Below, in pieces: positions 11,847-23,991 of a stretch of 64,000 nucleotides of DNA; the stretch's first letter is position 1; each line of letters begins with the position of its first letter. Source of the DNA: Ignelater luminosus (Eukaryota > Arthropoda > Insecta > Coleoptera > Elateridae); contig VTPC01091062.1 in NCBI GenBank assembly GCA_011009095.1, positions 76,189 to 140,188 on the forward strand, in the 5' to 3' direction. The notes under the pieces were generated by a model, which saw nothing but the letters and a program-made list of their open reading frames with translations, did no database searches and was not told the origin of the DNA. Position numbers and translations under genes: made by a program.

Positions 11847-14800
11847 ACGCAAATTTAACAATTTCTACATGGAACTTCATAATTTATTATTTTAGGTTTA
11901 GTTTTCTTGTACTTCGAAAATTACTGAGATCAATTATGTCAAATAAAATGATACTAAAATACTAAGTTTGTATTTATTAAAGCTTTATACAAGGCTCATT
12001 TGATTGATTATCTGCTGTATATTGCAGAACTGTACTTACGGTTTTTCTGCAATTCTCCGATATTTCCATACCTGTAACAAAAAAGTAGTTGCATTTAAAA
12101 GTTCCTGTTACTAACAGTTAATAACACATAATAAGCATATGCACGGTAAGTAATTGAAAGTGACACAAAATCGATAAAAACAATTGCGTAAAACTTACAA
12201 CTTAAATTATTTCTTGCTAAACTTCGACAGGTGCTAACTATATCTTTCATTATATTATAATTCGATGCAACGATTTTCCTTGAGCACTCTATAATTCTAA
12301 ATCATCTAAAATTGTACATCTTAGTATAACGATTCGCCTAGCTTTTAATCGTTCAGAATAGTTGAGGCATTTTACAGTAACCCAAGATTTTAAACGTTTT
12401 CAATAATGCTTTATGTTCTACGTACTCCGTGATCTATTTTATACGTATGTATTATTAGACATTCTTATTCCTGATAAAGACCACCAACTGACTAACCAGG
12501 TGTATTTCTCTATTCTGGAGGTTATATGTATTTCCAGATTGCCACACACACTGATTTTAAAATAATTCGAATTTATAATCTTTCTTGTTGATAAACCGAG
12601 AGCTGGCAACGTTACAACCTACATGACTTCATTAAGAAAATTTCTTTGTGGAATTTGGTGACGTCAAAGCCAAGAATCTATTAAATTGCGTAAGGATCGG
12701 AAAATAAACGCGCCAAAACAAATAGCGATTTTCTAGCCATACACACTGAACGATTGTCTGATATAGGAGCCCGCAGTGGTCAAACTGTTACATCCTTTCC
12801 GGTAATAAGAAAGAAGGGAAAAGTAAAACAAGCCGATGCCCAAAATAAAAAGTTAAATTAGATTCCATAGATGTACGTTTGGGGTAAGTGAGATTCTGAA
12901 ATCAGGATATCGCCAATGTAAGTTTCGTGCATGTAATGGAAACAACAAGGCTTAAGGTATCGTTTGGGGTTCATTTCGTACTTAATGACTGATTAATAAG
13001 AATTCAAGAAAAGGCATAGGTGGGTCTGGCCCCTGATCTGGAGACCAAACATTTCCGAATTCCGGACATTTTTTTATTGAAACGTGTATAGGACCGAAAT
13101 CCTAAACTAACGTCCATTTTGAGATTAAACATAACACTCAAAAAACTCTTATAAACAAATGATCGGGCAATATAATAGTAAAGAACGTTTTGATCCAAGT
13201 ACCACAAACAAGAGCTCCGTAAAATGTCAAGCATATGTCCCGAGCTAGTTAAAGACAAGACTCGTATTAAACCCTGTACTCGAACCTATATCACAAAAAG
13301 TTCCATGTCGATACGACTTTCCATTCTGGCACCCTATTGTTAGTCTTCAGAAAATATATTTTCAAAAAACAATCCTCTAACCAGAAGATACTTTAGGACA
13401 TCCTGAGTTTTTCTACAGATTTGAAATGCCACCAGCGCCGCTACTAAAATGAGGAAAATTTGTTTTTGTAGTAATTGTACATAAAACACTATAGGAATGA
13501 GTAGGCCAAACAAGGGTTTGATATTTCTTAAAGACTCCCATCCCATCTACCTCAGATGCACGCCCATAAAACTGAACAGAATCTTGGCCAACTTTAGACA
13601 AAAGGGGATGTTAGGAAAATTTACAAATTTACGCATCCAGACATGATGTGATCATTATACGTTTTCAAATATTGGCAGCTGTAAATGTATTGCTCGAATT
13701 TATCAACCCGCGAGGTTGAAATAAAACCTTTCTACAATATTAATTCCATGTATACATATGTTATTCCTTGAAAATTACATTTTATCTTTTATACCCTATA
13801 AAATAGAAATTTCAGCCGGTGTTGTTAAATTTATGGACTTTGTTAAATTATTTCTTCCCCGAATTCTATAAGAAAATGTTTTCTTCCCTTATCAAATGCA
13901 ATGCATATAATAAAATCGCTTCTAGGTTTGAATTTTATAAATTCAAATACATTTCGAGATAATTTCTCTCTTAAAAAGTTATTCTTTTAAGGTTTTATGT
14001 TCGCTTGGATCATAAAACTGCCACCTTGCCTAGTTCAAGGCAAGATTTATTATCGAATTTGATCAATTAGCCAGCAGGGTAATGCTTGCAACTCCTAACC
14101 GATTTTACTCCATCCTTTCGCTGTCCCCATTGGTGCTTCTTATATCACGAGCTCCTGAAGACCAATGCGATGATTGACGAACCCCTTTGGGAGTTGGAGA
14201 ATCGTCACTCCGAACGACAGTTCAGGAAGAGCTTTGTCAAGTGTCTCAAAAGTAAGTCGCGCGCACCTCGCGTTTATCTTGTGTGAGAAGTTTGGACTTG
14301 AGAAACTTCACGAGTCGGGGGATCTTTTCAAGTGGTTGAGAAGTATCCGCATAGATTTGGTATGAAGTCTGAGTGTATACGTCGTGAATGATTTCTGCCT
14401 TCAACAAATATATCTTGACAATTTCTGGAATTTACCAGATGTGTCGCTTCCGTGTTAGTGGTTAAATGAACTTTCGTCTTATCGACGGATCCACCAAGCT
14501 GATCCCACACCGAAAATAATCCTACCTTTCCGGCTCTCATCGTTTCCCGTGCATTCCGAAGGAACCCTGTGTTGCTACAACGTTCCCTGTGTTTAAACAG
14601 TTCCGTCGAGTCTTCTACGAGAATTGCATTGCCTCGAATTTTAAAAGCGATAAGATTATACCGCCGTCAAACCTCTATCTACAGTATCAATATGTACCGT
14701 GAAGTTGTCGCTTCGTCACTGGAAATGAACTGTATTAGTTTATTTAAAAAAAAACAGGGTGCAGTAAAGTGTTGTGCTTTGTGCCACAAACGTGGATACC

Positions 14801-17053
14801 TTTTTGGATTAGCTCCGGTATTACGGTAAATAATTTTACCATTAAATTTGTATCTTGTGAAGGAACTAAAGGTGGCACAAATCGTCTCGCAACCGTTGAA
14901 CTTGGCTGCTTGCCAATGTGAATTTTTCTTCGACTCGCCATCAGTTCGCTTTGGTTACAAATAGATTAAGAATTACTTTGTTGTAACGTCATTTCACATT
15001 AGTGAAAAACCTTGTAATAACATTTTACTTAGTGGAAATTTGCTATTTGGTAGATTGTTAACGTAAAGTCAAATAGTTGAAATTTATCAGCTTTGCCAGT
15101 TTAACAACGTACAGATTGAATGATCGAAAGTTAGCATTTTAATTTTTGTTTCGATAGTTTAAACATGAAAGATTTCTTTTGTTATATACGTAACCTGTGA
15201 TATTAATAACTTTGTGAATTTGCCTTTTTTAAAAGTTTATTTGAATATTTAACTGGATCTAAAGCTAAAAGAGAAAACACCTGGAGGTGACGACCTCGTT
15301 AATATTTTTATTTTTATGCGTGCTTCCTTTCACAAGCGATCGCATTTTAATATCCACGAACGTTTTGAGTTATCAATATTTTGTTTTTGCATTGATGAAG
15401 TCAGGCGTACAGTGTATGACGCTTGCCCGTTAGTTCGTATAAGTTAAATATTTGATCGTTTATCTGATTGATATGAATATTTATGCATTTTCCTTCCTTT
15501 GTTTGTATTTATTTTGAAGCAATTTTTATGCAGTGTAACTCAGGAGTGCTGTACTCTGTTTATTGTTCCGATTTATCAGTATGCTAATAGATTTTGTTAT
15601 TTTACTTTCTGACTTTTCTTTTAGAAATAGCGTACGAATAGATTGTTTCAGATATCAGCTGTGTTGGAGCCAGTGGACGTCGACCTTCATCTACATACGT
15701 AACGTTAGTATCTCGTACTTGGAACGTAAGTATCTTCAGAGTGAGCAGTACAATCTCGTTTCTTTCTGTTAGTGTAATGTTCCAACCTGTCATTCAAACC
15801 TAAAAAGCTTCTCGTATAGTGACCTAGATAAGGAGATCAGTTCAGGATCTCCCCTTCGTCTCCCGCTGGCAATAGGTCGTCATCGCCCACGACCCGTCTC
15901 CGGCCATTAAAAGCTAGTTCAAAGTTGTCATATCTGTTAATATTACGTTGCGTATACCGAAATGGTCTCTAAACCCGTAATTGCACGTAACAGGGGATGG
16001 TCTCAAAGATAGCACCCTTACTCAAACTTCCCTTTTTCCGAGCACTGGTCCAGACATTGCTTCAGCCCATACTTGTCCTTGGTCGCTTGGTAGACCAACG
16101 TAGTTTGAGTTTCCAGACATGCACAAATTATCAACGCAAAAAGTTTTACAAAAAAAATAGAAATTTCTCCCATTTGGTGCAAAGTTTTCGGCAGTCAATA
16201 TAAAATTAATAAGGTACAAAATATGTTCATTTTATCTTCTAGTCTTATTTTTCAAATTTGGTTCATCTAAAATATGGCACATTTCTAGAGAATTAAAAGA
16301 AAGTCGAGCAAAACAAATTTGGATCTTTCTCCAGTTCTAACGCATGTTTATACCGCAAAACCTACAGTAAAACTTCTTTTGAATCAACGCTGTCGGAAAA
16401 GAAAAACTGTGTCTGGCAGAGAGATAGGTATCCTAGATTTACTAAATCTCGATTTTATAATTTGTATACTTGATCACCTTCTGACCCTGGTGCTCACGCA
16501 CACATTGCACTATTCGCACGATTATGTGTTTTTTCAATTTCGTCAATTTGCGGATACGTTGGAATTGGAATATAGAAACAGTATATAGGGATAAATCATC
16601 TGACGAATTACATTCGTCATTCAGATTTCCACGATCTTCAGTTCTGAAACAATCTTTTATCGTTTCCGATTCTATTCTTTATCATCCAGATAAGAGAATT
16701 AACAAGAGTTTTCTTTCTAATTGTTTGGCTAAATTTGAGTACCTAATCCATATATGACAACAGTCTTCTCATTAGATAACTTCGATCTTTACTTTGGAAT
16801 TATTCACTAAGCCTTAGTCTTATAACAGATAAGCAAAGTTCTGTCGTATTCGACAGGAAAATACGCTTAATTGTATATGCCCAATTGAAATTTCAGATGT
16901 GATAAAGCTTGCGCTAACAATAATAATTTCTTGATTTACCCTTTCATTCTCTTGTTGTCATTCAGTCATAATTCTCCAGATTCTGTTATATACATGTCAT
17001 ATACAAAATAATTAGATTTAAACTGTTTTTTAAATAGAGGCGTCCGCAAAGGG
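11847..17053. other. 5.2 kb of intergenic DNA without a recognisable gene
   Basis: Several short open frames (for example 14086-14286, 14174-14365, 14328-14540 on the minus strand, 14569-14829 and 16319-16588) have no conserved motif, splice context or family match that I recognise. The 14.0-14.9 kb part has somewhat more balanced base composition and could be an eroded transposon. That is a guess only. Confidence 0.4.
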
Positions 17054-17062
17054 AGGTTTCAT
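17054..17062. repeat. Left 9-bp target-site duplication
   Basis: AGGTTTCAT, identical to 18731-18739 on the other side of the fold-back element. Confidence 0.8.
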
Positions 17063-18730
17063 ATGTCAATAAAGTGAGCACCCCCACTTCGTCAAAATTG
17101 AACCACTTTTGGACCATAATTTTAGACTAATTTTAGACAATTTTGGACCACCATAATAAAATTTTGGACCGGCTTCGGTAAAGCGCTATAACAAAGTCAA
17201 AAGTGGGGGTGCTAACTTCAGCTCAAGCTAGCACTCCCACTTTTGATTTTTGTGTGAATCGCCAGAATTCGATAACTTTAACTACACCATAATTTTAGAC
17301 TAATTTTAGACTAATAATTGGTCATACAACCGATTTATGTAATCAACCTCTAATGGGTGAATTCCACCTCCCTAATATATGAAATATCTAAAATTCAATT
17401 AAATCGGGAAAAAACTTCAACTTAATTTTAGACTAATTATAAACTACTCATTGGTCACAAAACCGATCCAATCTCTCTATCCCTAATGGGTGAAACCACC
17501 CTCCTGATGTATGGAATGTCTAAAAGTCAAATAAATGGGGAAAAAACTTTACCTTAATTTTAGACCAATTATAGAGCACTCATTGGTCACAAAACCGATT
17601 CTTTCTATCAATCCCTAATGGGTGAATTTAATTGAATTTTAGATATTCCATATATCAGGGGGTGGAATTCACCCATTTGGGGTTGATAGAAAGAATCGGT
17701 TTTGTAACCAATGAGTGGTCTATAATTAGTCTAAAATTATTGTAAGGTTTTTATCCCGATTTAATCCGATTTTAGATATTTCATATATTAGGGAGGTGGA
17801 ATTCACCCATTAGGGATTGATAGAAAGAATCGGTTTTGTGACCATTGAGTGGTCTACAATGAGTCTAAAATGAAGGTAAAGTTTTCTTTTCGACTTAATT
17901 GACTTTTAGATATTCCGTATATCAGGGGGGTGGAATTCACCCATTAGGGATTGATAGATTGAATCAGTTTTGTGACCAATGAGTGGTCTATAATTAGTCT
18001 AAGATTCTTGTAACGTTTTTATTCCGATTTAATTCTATTTTAGATATTCCATATATTTGGAGGGTGGAATTAATCCATTAGGGGTTGATTAAATAAGTCG
18101 GTTATATGACTAATTATTAGTCTAAAATTATGATGTAGTTAAAGTTATTGAATTGTGGCGAGTTACACGAAAATCAAAAATGGGGAGATTAAGGCATTAG
18201 GGGTTGGTAGAAAAAATCGATTTTGTGACCAATGAATGGTCTAAAATTGGTCTAAAAAATTAAGGTAAAGTTTTTTTCCCGATTTAAATGAATTTTAAAT
18301 ATTCCGTATATCACGGGTTGGAATTCACCCATTAGAGGTTGATAGATAGAATTGGTTTTGTAACCAATAAGTGGTCTATAATTAGTCTAAAATTATTGTA
18401 AGGTTTTTATACCGATTTAATCTGATTTTAGATATTCCGTACATTAGGAGGGGGGGGGGGGGATGAATCCATTAGGGGTTGATTACATAGATCGGTTGTA
18501 TGACCAATTATTAGTCTAAAATTATGATGTAGTTAAAGTTATCGAATTGTGGCGATTTACACGAAAATCAAAAGTAGGGGTGCTAGCTTGAGCTCGAGTT
18601 AGCACCCCCACTTTTGAATTTGTTATAGCGCTTTACCGAAGCCGGTCCAAAATTGTCTAAAATTAGTCTAAAATTATGGTCAAAAAGTGGTTCAATTTGG
18701 ATGAAGTGGGGGTGCTCACTTTATTGACAT
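17063..18730. mobile_element. Long fold-back element with 133-bp internal repeats, possibly MULE-derived
   Basis: The ends are inverted copies beginning ATGTCAATAAAGTGAGCACC. The similarity continues inward through the whole element, so left and right parts are near-complete reverse complements that meet near 17625-17640. Inside are tandem units of about 132-134 bp, two to three on the left and about six on the right. Each carries the landmark TAATGGGTGAATTCCACC or its reverse complement and an ATTTTAGACTAAT box. It is flanked by a perfect 9-bp direct repeat AGGTTTCAT. A 9-bp duplication with long inverted repeats is typical of Mutator-like elements, but no transposase is present. It inserted just upstream of a protease last-exon relic. 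Confidence 0.8.
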
Positions 18731-18739
18731 AGGTTTCAT
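18731..18739. repeat. Right 9-bp target-site duplication
   Basis: AGGTTTCAT, identical to 17054-17062. Confidence 0.8.
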
Positions 18740-18770
18740 TGTACTAATTTTTCTTTCTTTCACAAAATAT

Positions 18771-18846
18771 TCACATTTGGTAGAGAATTCACAGCTCATC
18801 AGTAATTTCTGATGTATACACAAAAATTCCAAGATTTATCAAATGA
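18771..18846 (+). pseudogene. Solitary relic of a protease-homologue last exon
   Basis: Reads TFGREFTAHQ, then a stop. A shifted frame resumes as DVYTKIPRFI, close to SFGRECTADHVPDIYTKIPEF of the intact copy at 4042-8403. No other exons of this copy were found nearby. The conserved Cys is Phe here. Confidence 0.7.
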
Positions 18847-18862
18847 AAATTTAGACAGTTTA

Positions 18863-19941
18863 AAGGTTAGAAAATGAATTACTAGATTTAACATCTAATT
18901 TTTTTAAGAAGTTAATACTTCTTTCCGCTAAAACAACCTATGAACCATATTTTTGATAACTAGACATAAATATATAGAAGATATTCACTCTCCAACATGG
19001 TCGGCCTTACCTATAGTTGGCACCAAAATCCGACGATCATAGGTTCAAATACTGTTCGGTGCCAAATATTCTCGGTAAGTATTGATTTCTTAAAACATCA
19101 AATAGGTCTATTCCGATACAATAGTAGACAATGTTAAAAATGGTTGACATTTTTAAGTTATAAGATAAAGACACATTTAAGACAAAATTGTTCAATTGTT
19201 CATTCAGAGCGTTACGCTATTAAGGTTTAATTAAATCTTAAAATATGTAATTACATAGAAGAAAAATAAATACTAACCGAGAACTTCGGTTAAAACCATA
19301 ATTTTTAATAGTAATCAAACAACAATTTACAACGACCAATTGTTTATTTTTAATACAAATGTGCGACTTAAAATATTTCTGTATATTAATTCTTATAAAT
19401 TATATACTACCTCCAGGTATGTGAAAAGCGCCTTCTCAAGAATAATTCATATTTGCTTCATCTTAATTTTATATACGATTATCATTTATTTTTCAAATTT
19501 ATTCAAAATAAAATAATAACCGGAACTGTGTTAGATGCAATACAACGTCTAAACGTATTGCTTGTTATTAAACTAAACATATTCCGGGTAGGTAAAGGTT
19601 GTGTACATGCGGTAGCAATAACATAGAACTTACTTCATTAGTTAGATTGCTAGTAAATTCGCTTACCAGTAGGAATTATCTTCGTCCATGTTAATCAAGC
19701 CTTCACAACTCAAATAAATGCCTATACAGGGTGATCTACTATACTAGTTGGAAGACACTTGAAATTATAAATGAATGCTTTTATCAATAAATCAGTACCA
19801 CCTAGATGAGAGTTAAATAAATGTTTGAAGGTTTTGTATTTCTTTTAGATTGCATGTGTCTGTGTCCAGTCCTAACTTTAAAAACAAAATCTCTGGATTG
19901 CCAATATTTACTTAAGTGTGTGCTCATAAAAATACTTTCAG
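18863..19941. other. Intergenic DNA, possible missing first exon of the next gene
   Basis: No signal-peptide exon ending in a phase-1 GT donor was identified for the protease homologue that follows. An in-frame ATG at 19821 could extend it but would bypass a good acceptor. A TATACAGGGTGA string near 19726 resembles transposon ends seen elsewhere in the window. Confidence 0.4.
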
Positions 19942-21194
19942 GTTATACGAATAATAAACATCAATTATCCAATATAGTATACAGTAGTCGTTCAGTAATT
20001 ACATACCTGCCACATACTAGAAATAGTCCAGAAATTAGAAGTGTACCGTATATGGCATCTTTAATAAGAATAGACAAAATACTACCGATTGCCCCTAGGT
20101 TACTATGTTCGGTTGTTATAGTACAAAGATATTTTGCTCTTTCCGCTGCTCACTGTTTCGACTGGAAAGGTGTATGTTTATACAAATTGATAATGATAAT
20201 CTTTGAGAGATAATACGTACGAAAAATTTTTGCAGAAAGAAATAACTCGTAATTATAATTACATTATACATGGAAATAGTGACAGTTGGCAAAACATAGA
20301 CAGGAATGAAGTTATGGTCCATGACGTGGTAGATTTCAGCCTCTATAAATCGGAGGCCCAAATTACTTTTATAGATCATTATTTTACTACTAATTTAGCT
20401 GTGATAAAAGTAGCGCCCGGATTTACTGGAAAATATGAAAAACCTATAACGATACCTCCAAAGAATTACAAAGTAATAAACGGAAACGTTCATTTCATAT
20501 CTTTTAAACTTATTTCATTTTACTTTAGGTTTCAGTTAGATCATACGTTCAGTTTTCTGGTTGGACTGCTATTAATGGCATGGGTGTAGCTGAGTTAAGG
20601 TCATTTAGCGCTACAATATCGGATTTTAAAGAATGTAGTAGATATTACAAGTAAGTTTTATCGACGTAGTTATTCTTTATTCTTCCTAAAACTACCAGAT
20701 AATAGTAATATTATAATCGATTCATAAGGTAACTCTATTTTAACTATTTCTTAATATAATCTATGAAGGTTCTTTCGGCAAAACTATTTTCTAGAATGTC
20801 TATGGACGTTACTCTAACAAGAGAAATGATATGCGCTTTTGCATTTCGCTTAAAAGCTTGTATTGGTGATGCTGGTGGACCAATAACTCAATGGGTTTCT
20901 AGTACCACTAGATATGTTATAGGTAATATTTAAAAAGGTATTCCCGTATGTAAAGGGAAATTAAACTTCAAATCTGGAATTAATTCATTTATTGTCTTTT
21001 TTCAATTTTATTTATTTCTATAATTCTGTTTCAAAGGTATTGCTTCATTTGGTAGAGAATGTACAGCCAATCATTTCCCCGACATTTATACCAGTATTTC
21101 AAACCTCACCACATGGATACACAAAAACATGAGAAGAATGCAAACCGCAAAGAGACTCAACTATCAAAAGAAGCGCATTGAACCACCCAAATAA
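19942..21194 (+). CDS. S1-family serine protease homologue, catalytic Asp to Asn and Ser to Ala, first exon not found
   Basis: Exons 19942-20171, 20236-20472, 20529-20650, 20795-20922 and 21037-21194 are in phase and encode at least 291 aa. The catalytic His is kept (ALSAAHCF), the Asp motif reads TTNLAVIKV and the Ser motif reads GDAGGP. Two of three catalytic residues are therefore lost and it should be inactive. The position-189 equivalent is Lys, unlike trypsin, chymotrypsin or elastase. The fold starts at VPYMASL without an R-IVGG cleavage site. The last exon extends past the usual end of the domain into a basic tail rich in Lys and Arg. The acceptor TTTCAG before 19942 matches that of the sister copies. 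The signal-peptide exon is missing from my model; an alternative in-frame ATG at 19821 exists but its peptide does not look like a typical signal. Confidence 0.8.
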
Positions 21195-23991
21195 TTTTTT
21201 ATTTTAATTTTAGTTCTATGGGGGTAAACATCATTCGTTTGTATATAATTTATAGGTTTCAGAAATTACCAAAACTAATGATATTAAACTGAATAATATC
21301 AAATACTATTAAGAGTTTTATTAAGACATTAAGTAATTGTTCAACTTATTTATTTCTTTTATTGAGGATATCATTAGGTTTTTATAGTGTGTTTGCTATT
21401 TGCTAATAATAATTCAAACAGAACATACTATTGGTGTTGTTTACATTTCGAGCATCTTTTACTTCATACCTGTAACGCTCAGATATACTGTTAAGCACCT
21501 ACTTTCACAGATTCCATTTCCTATCACGTTTAGCGATAGCAGAGAATAATAAAAAGTTGCTGAAAAGATTCTAAGTAGTCTTCACCTTTTATAATAGAAT
21601 CAAGCGTTTATAAATTTCTAATGTTTCTTGATCGAGTTTGAGTTCAGATTTCCACAAACAAAAATAAATGCTTAGATCACCTATACCATTAATTAAAGTT
21701 CAATCTATTCTGCTGTAATGGTCCTAAATCCACTAGATAAGAACATAACCTCAAGGATATTTTCAACTCAGACTCTCTAGCTTATCGCTAACCAAAACTA
21801 TTATTAATAAATTCTATCATCTGTTAAGACATGCCCAGAAATTTGCCCACATCCATCAAAGCCATGATCCTGAATTTGCATGGTAACTCAATGCCCATGC
21901 CCCTTAGACCTGAGAGTCCTTCAACGTCCTAGAATGTTTCTGTAGGGATCGTGTTGGTACTTTTTCGTATTTTTCTTTTTGTCATGCTAGCTCTTCGTCA
22001 TCCTCTGCTGTTTGTTGACAAGAAGGTGATATCACCAATTCCAACAAGGTCCTCACTATTTACGACGCACCTCAAGACTGTAAGAGTTCTTCAAGTATAC
22101 CCTCGTCTCACCAGACAAGAACTGCAGACTTCCAACCAACAACTTACTATATCTAGCTGGCGGGGAATTACAGACAGCTCCTAAAGCCACAAGAATGAAC
22201 AATAAAGATGATGCCGGCTGCGTTGGCCCCGACTGAAGATTAAAAAAAAAGATCATTCAACAATTTTGCAGGTTGAAGCTGGATATTTTTAATTATTGGT
22301 TGTTCGCTACGCTCCCAAGTAACGCCGAAAGTCATGAAAGTCTTTGTTAGGCCAGTACTACTTCTTCCTAAATTAGTTATCCGCCCCAATTCCCTAACTT
22401 CTTGATCAATAAAAAGGTAGTTAGAACCCGTTCTTGTCTTGTTTTTTATTATATCTTTTTTGAGGTACCACGATTGTATCTCGCCGTCTACAGAATAAAG
22501 AACATGTTGCAAAGGGGTCGGCATACAAATTTTTAGGGATCGTGACTCCCTTTTTTTGGGCGCATTCGATATAGCTTCGAAAGTTCTATCTATTACAAAA
22601 GTATCATTAGTGTCTACTTATCCGTTTCGGAACGGCGAGGGTTCAAACTTCTGACATCCCAGTCAGACTTTCAGGATTTTGGTACCGTTTTTGGGACATT
22701 CCTTTGTCTGTAAAGAGTAACAATAGTTAGAGCAACGGATAAAACATTTGAAGCTGTATCAAATGATCCCCAAAAACCCCTAGAAAATATGCCGACCCTT
22801 TCGCAACAGGTTCTTTTGTGTGTATGAAAAAACTCACAACGTGACTTAAAATTACCGGCCCAAAACTATAGATGGGTCACTAGGACGGCAGTTCAACATT
22901 TCCCATGTATTTAACACGATAGCGTGGTTCGTTGAGAAACTCACTCCGTCTAAATGCTCAGTGCGAGCGTGGTCTTACGCTAGACTGTGGTACATTTTGT
23001 AACTCTATGGTTTTCGAGTAGTCGTTAGACCCAGATTTATTAGTTATCAGTTAAGCAAACAATTTACCTAAAGACGATGGGAGTAGATCCCATACCTTCT
23101 CGTCGGTATATGCTTCACGTACATAATAATCTTATAATGTCCGTTTAGCTTCGGGTAAACGTCAAGTTGTTGTGTTCTTGACGCTTAGTCATTTTACTTG
23201 CTTCTTTTGCAGTAAAGGCGACTCTAAGCATGTTTTGATTATACCCCCATCAGGTACCAATCGCGAAATTTTATCTTTGTCACTCGTAATTCGTCCTTCA
23301 GATTGTTACCTATGTTACGTTACATTTTCAGTTGATTTCCCCAAATGTTATTTCGGACGGTATTGTATATTCGGGGTTGGTGTCGTGGATTTTGATCTCG
23401 GGCATCTTAGACTTAGAGAAATTGATTTTTAGCGTTACTCGATACTGCAGTTCAGTTACCCTTCTGATGACATCTTGTTATCCTGTAGGTTACACAAAGA
23501 ATAATTTTGTTAATCTTCATCTTGGATTGTAACCAACTCTTTGATTTCATATGGAGATGTTTTCTTCTTTACCACTTGATCAAATGATTAGTTTTGTGTT
23601 ACTTGTCGGTGTTGCAATCCTTTAATTAGTTACTTGGACGCTTCATCAGTGAGCCTCCTAGTGACTGCTGTTGTTTCTGTTTCTTCGTATAACCTTGTCA
23701 TAGTTAACAGTTTCCTGTAAGACGCTCCTCATCGAAATATTGATGTAAGTGTAAATGTGTAAGTCGTGTGTTTGTTTTTGTTTACTTCAATTAGATATTA
23801 CTGACGTTTTGTGATAATACTCCGAAGCATTTTTGCTTGTATTCTTTAATGTTTAATTCTGATTCTGGTGCGATTATTTCTAAAATAAATTGCCAGAACT
23901 TGACGGATTTTAGGGTATAGCTGTGTTATAAATTTATCTTTAAATATTAGATTGTGATAAATATACTTAGAGTTTTATTGTCTATGGTATT
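21195..23991. other. Intergenic DNA, no gene recognised
   Basis: Open frames such as 22240-22524 (minus) and 23172-23432 give peptides I do not recognise. The stretch may hold eroded transposon fragments. Confidence 0.35.
23979..23991. repeat. Left flanking direct repeat of the LINE fragment
   Basis: TGTCTATGGTATT, repeated exactly at 25235-25247. Consistent with a 13-bp target-site duplication. Confidence 0.55.

Noticed and set aside
18449..18462. Run of 13 G as a quadruplex signal
   Set aside because: A single homopolymer inside a transposable element, more likely slippage or an assembly artefact.
19005..19075. tRNA-like stretch with TTGGCACC/GGTGCCAA pairing and a GGTTCAAAT box
   Set aside because: Too short between the stems, with no D arm or anticodon arm that folds properly; at best a decayed tRNA-derived repeat.
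19821..20213. Long first exon for the third protease homologue starting at ATG 19821
   Set aside because: The sequence before 19942 behaves like an intron with a good TTTCAG acceptor matching the sister genes, and the extra peptide does not resemble their leader. Kept only as an alternative.
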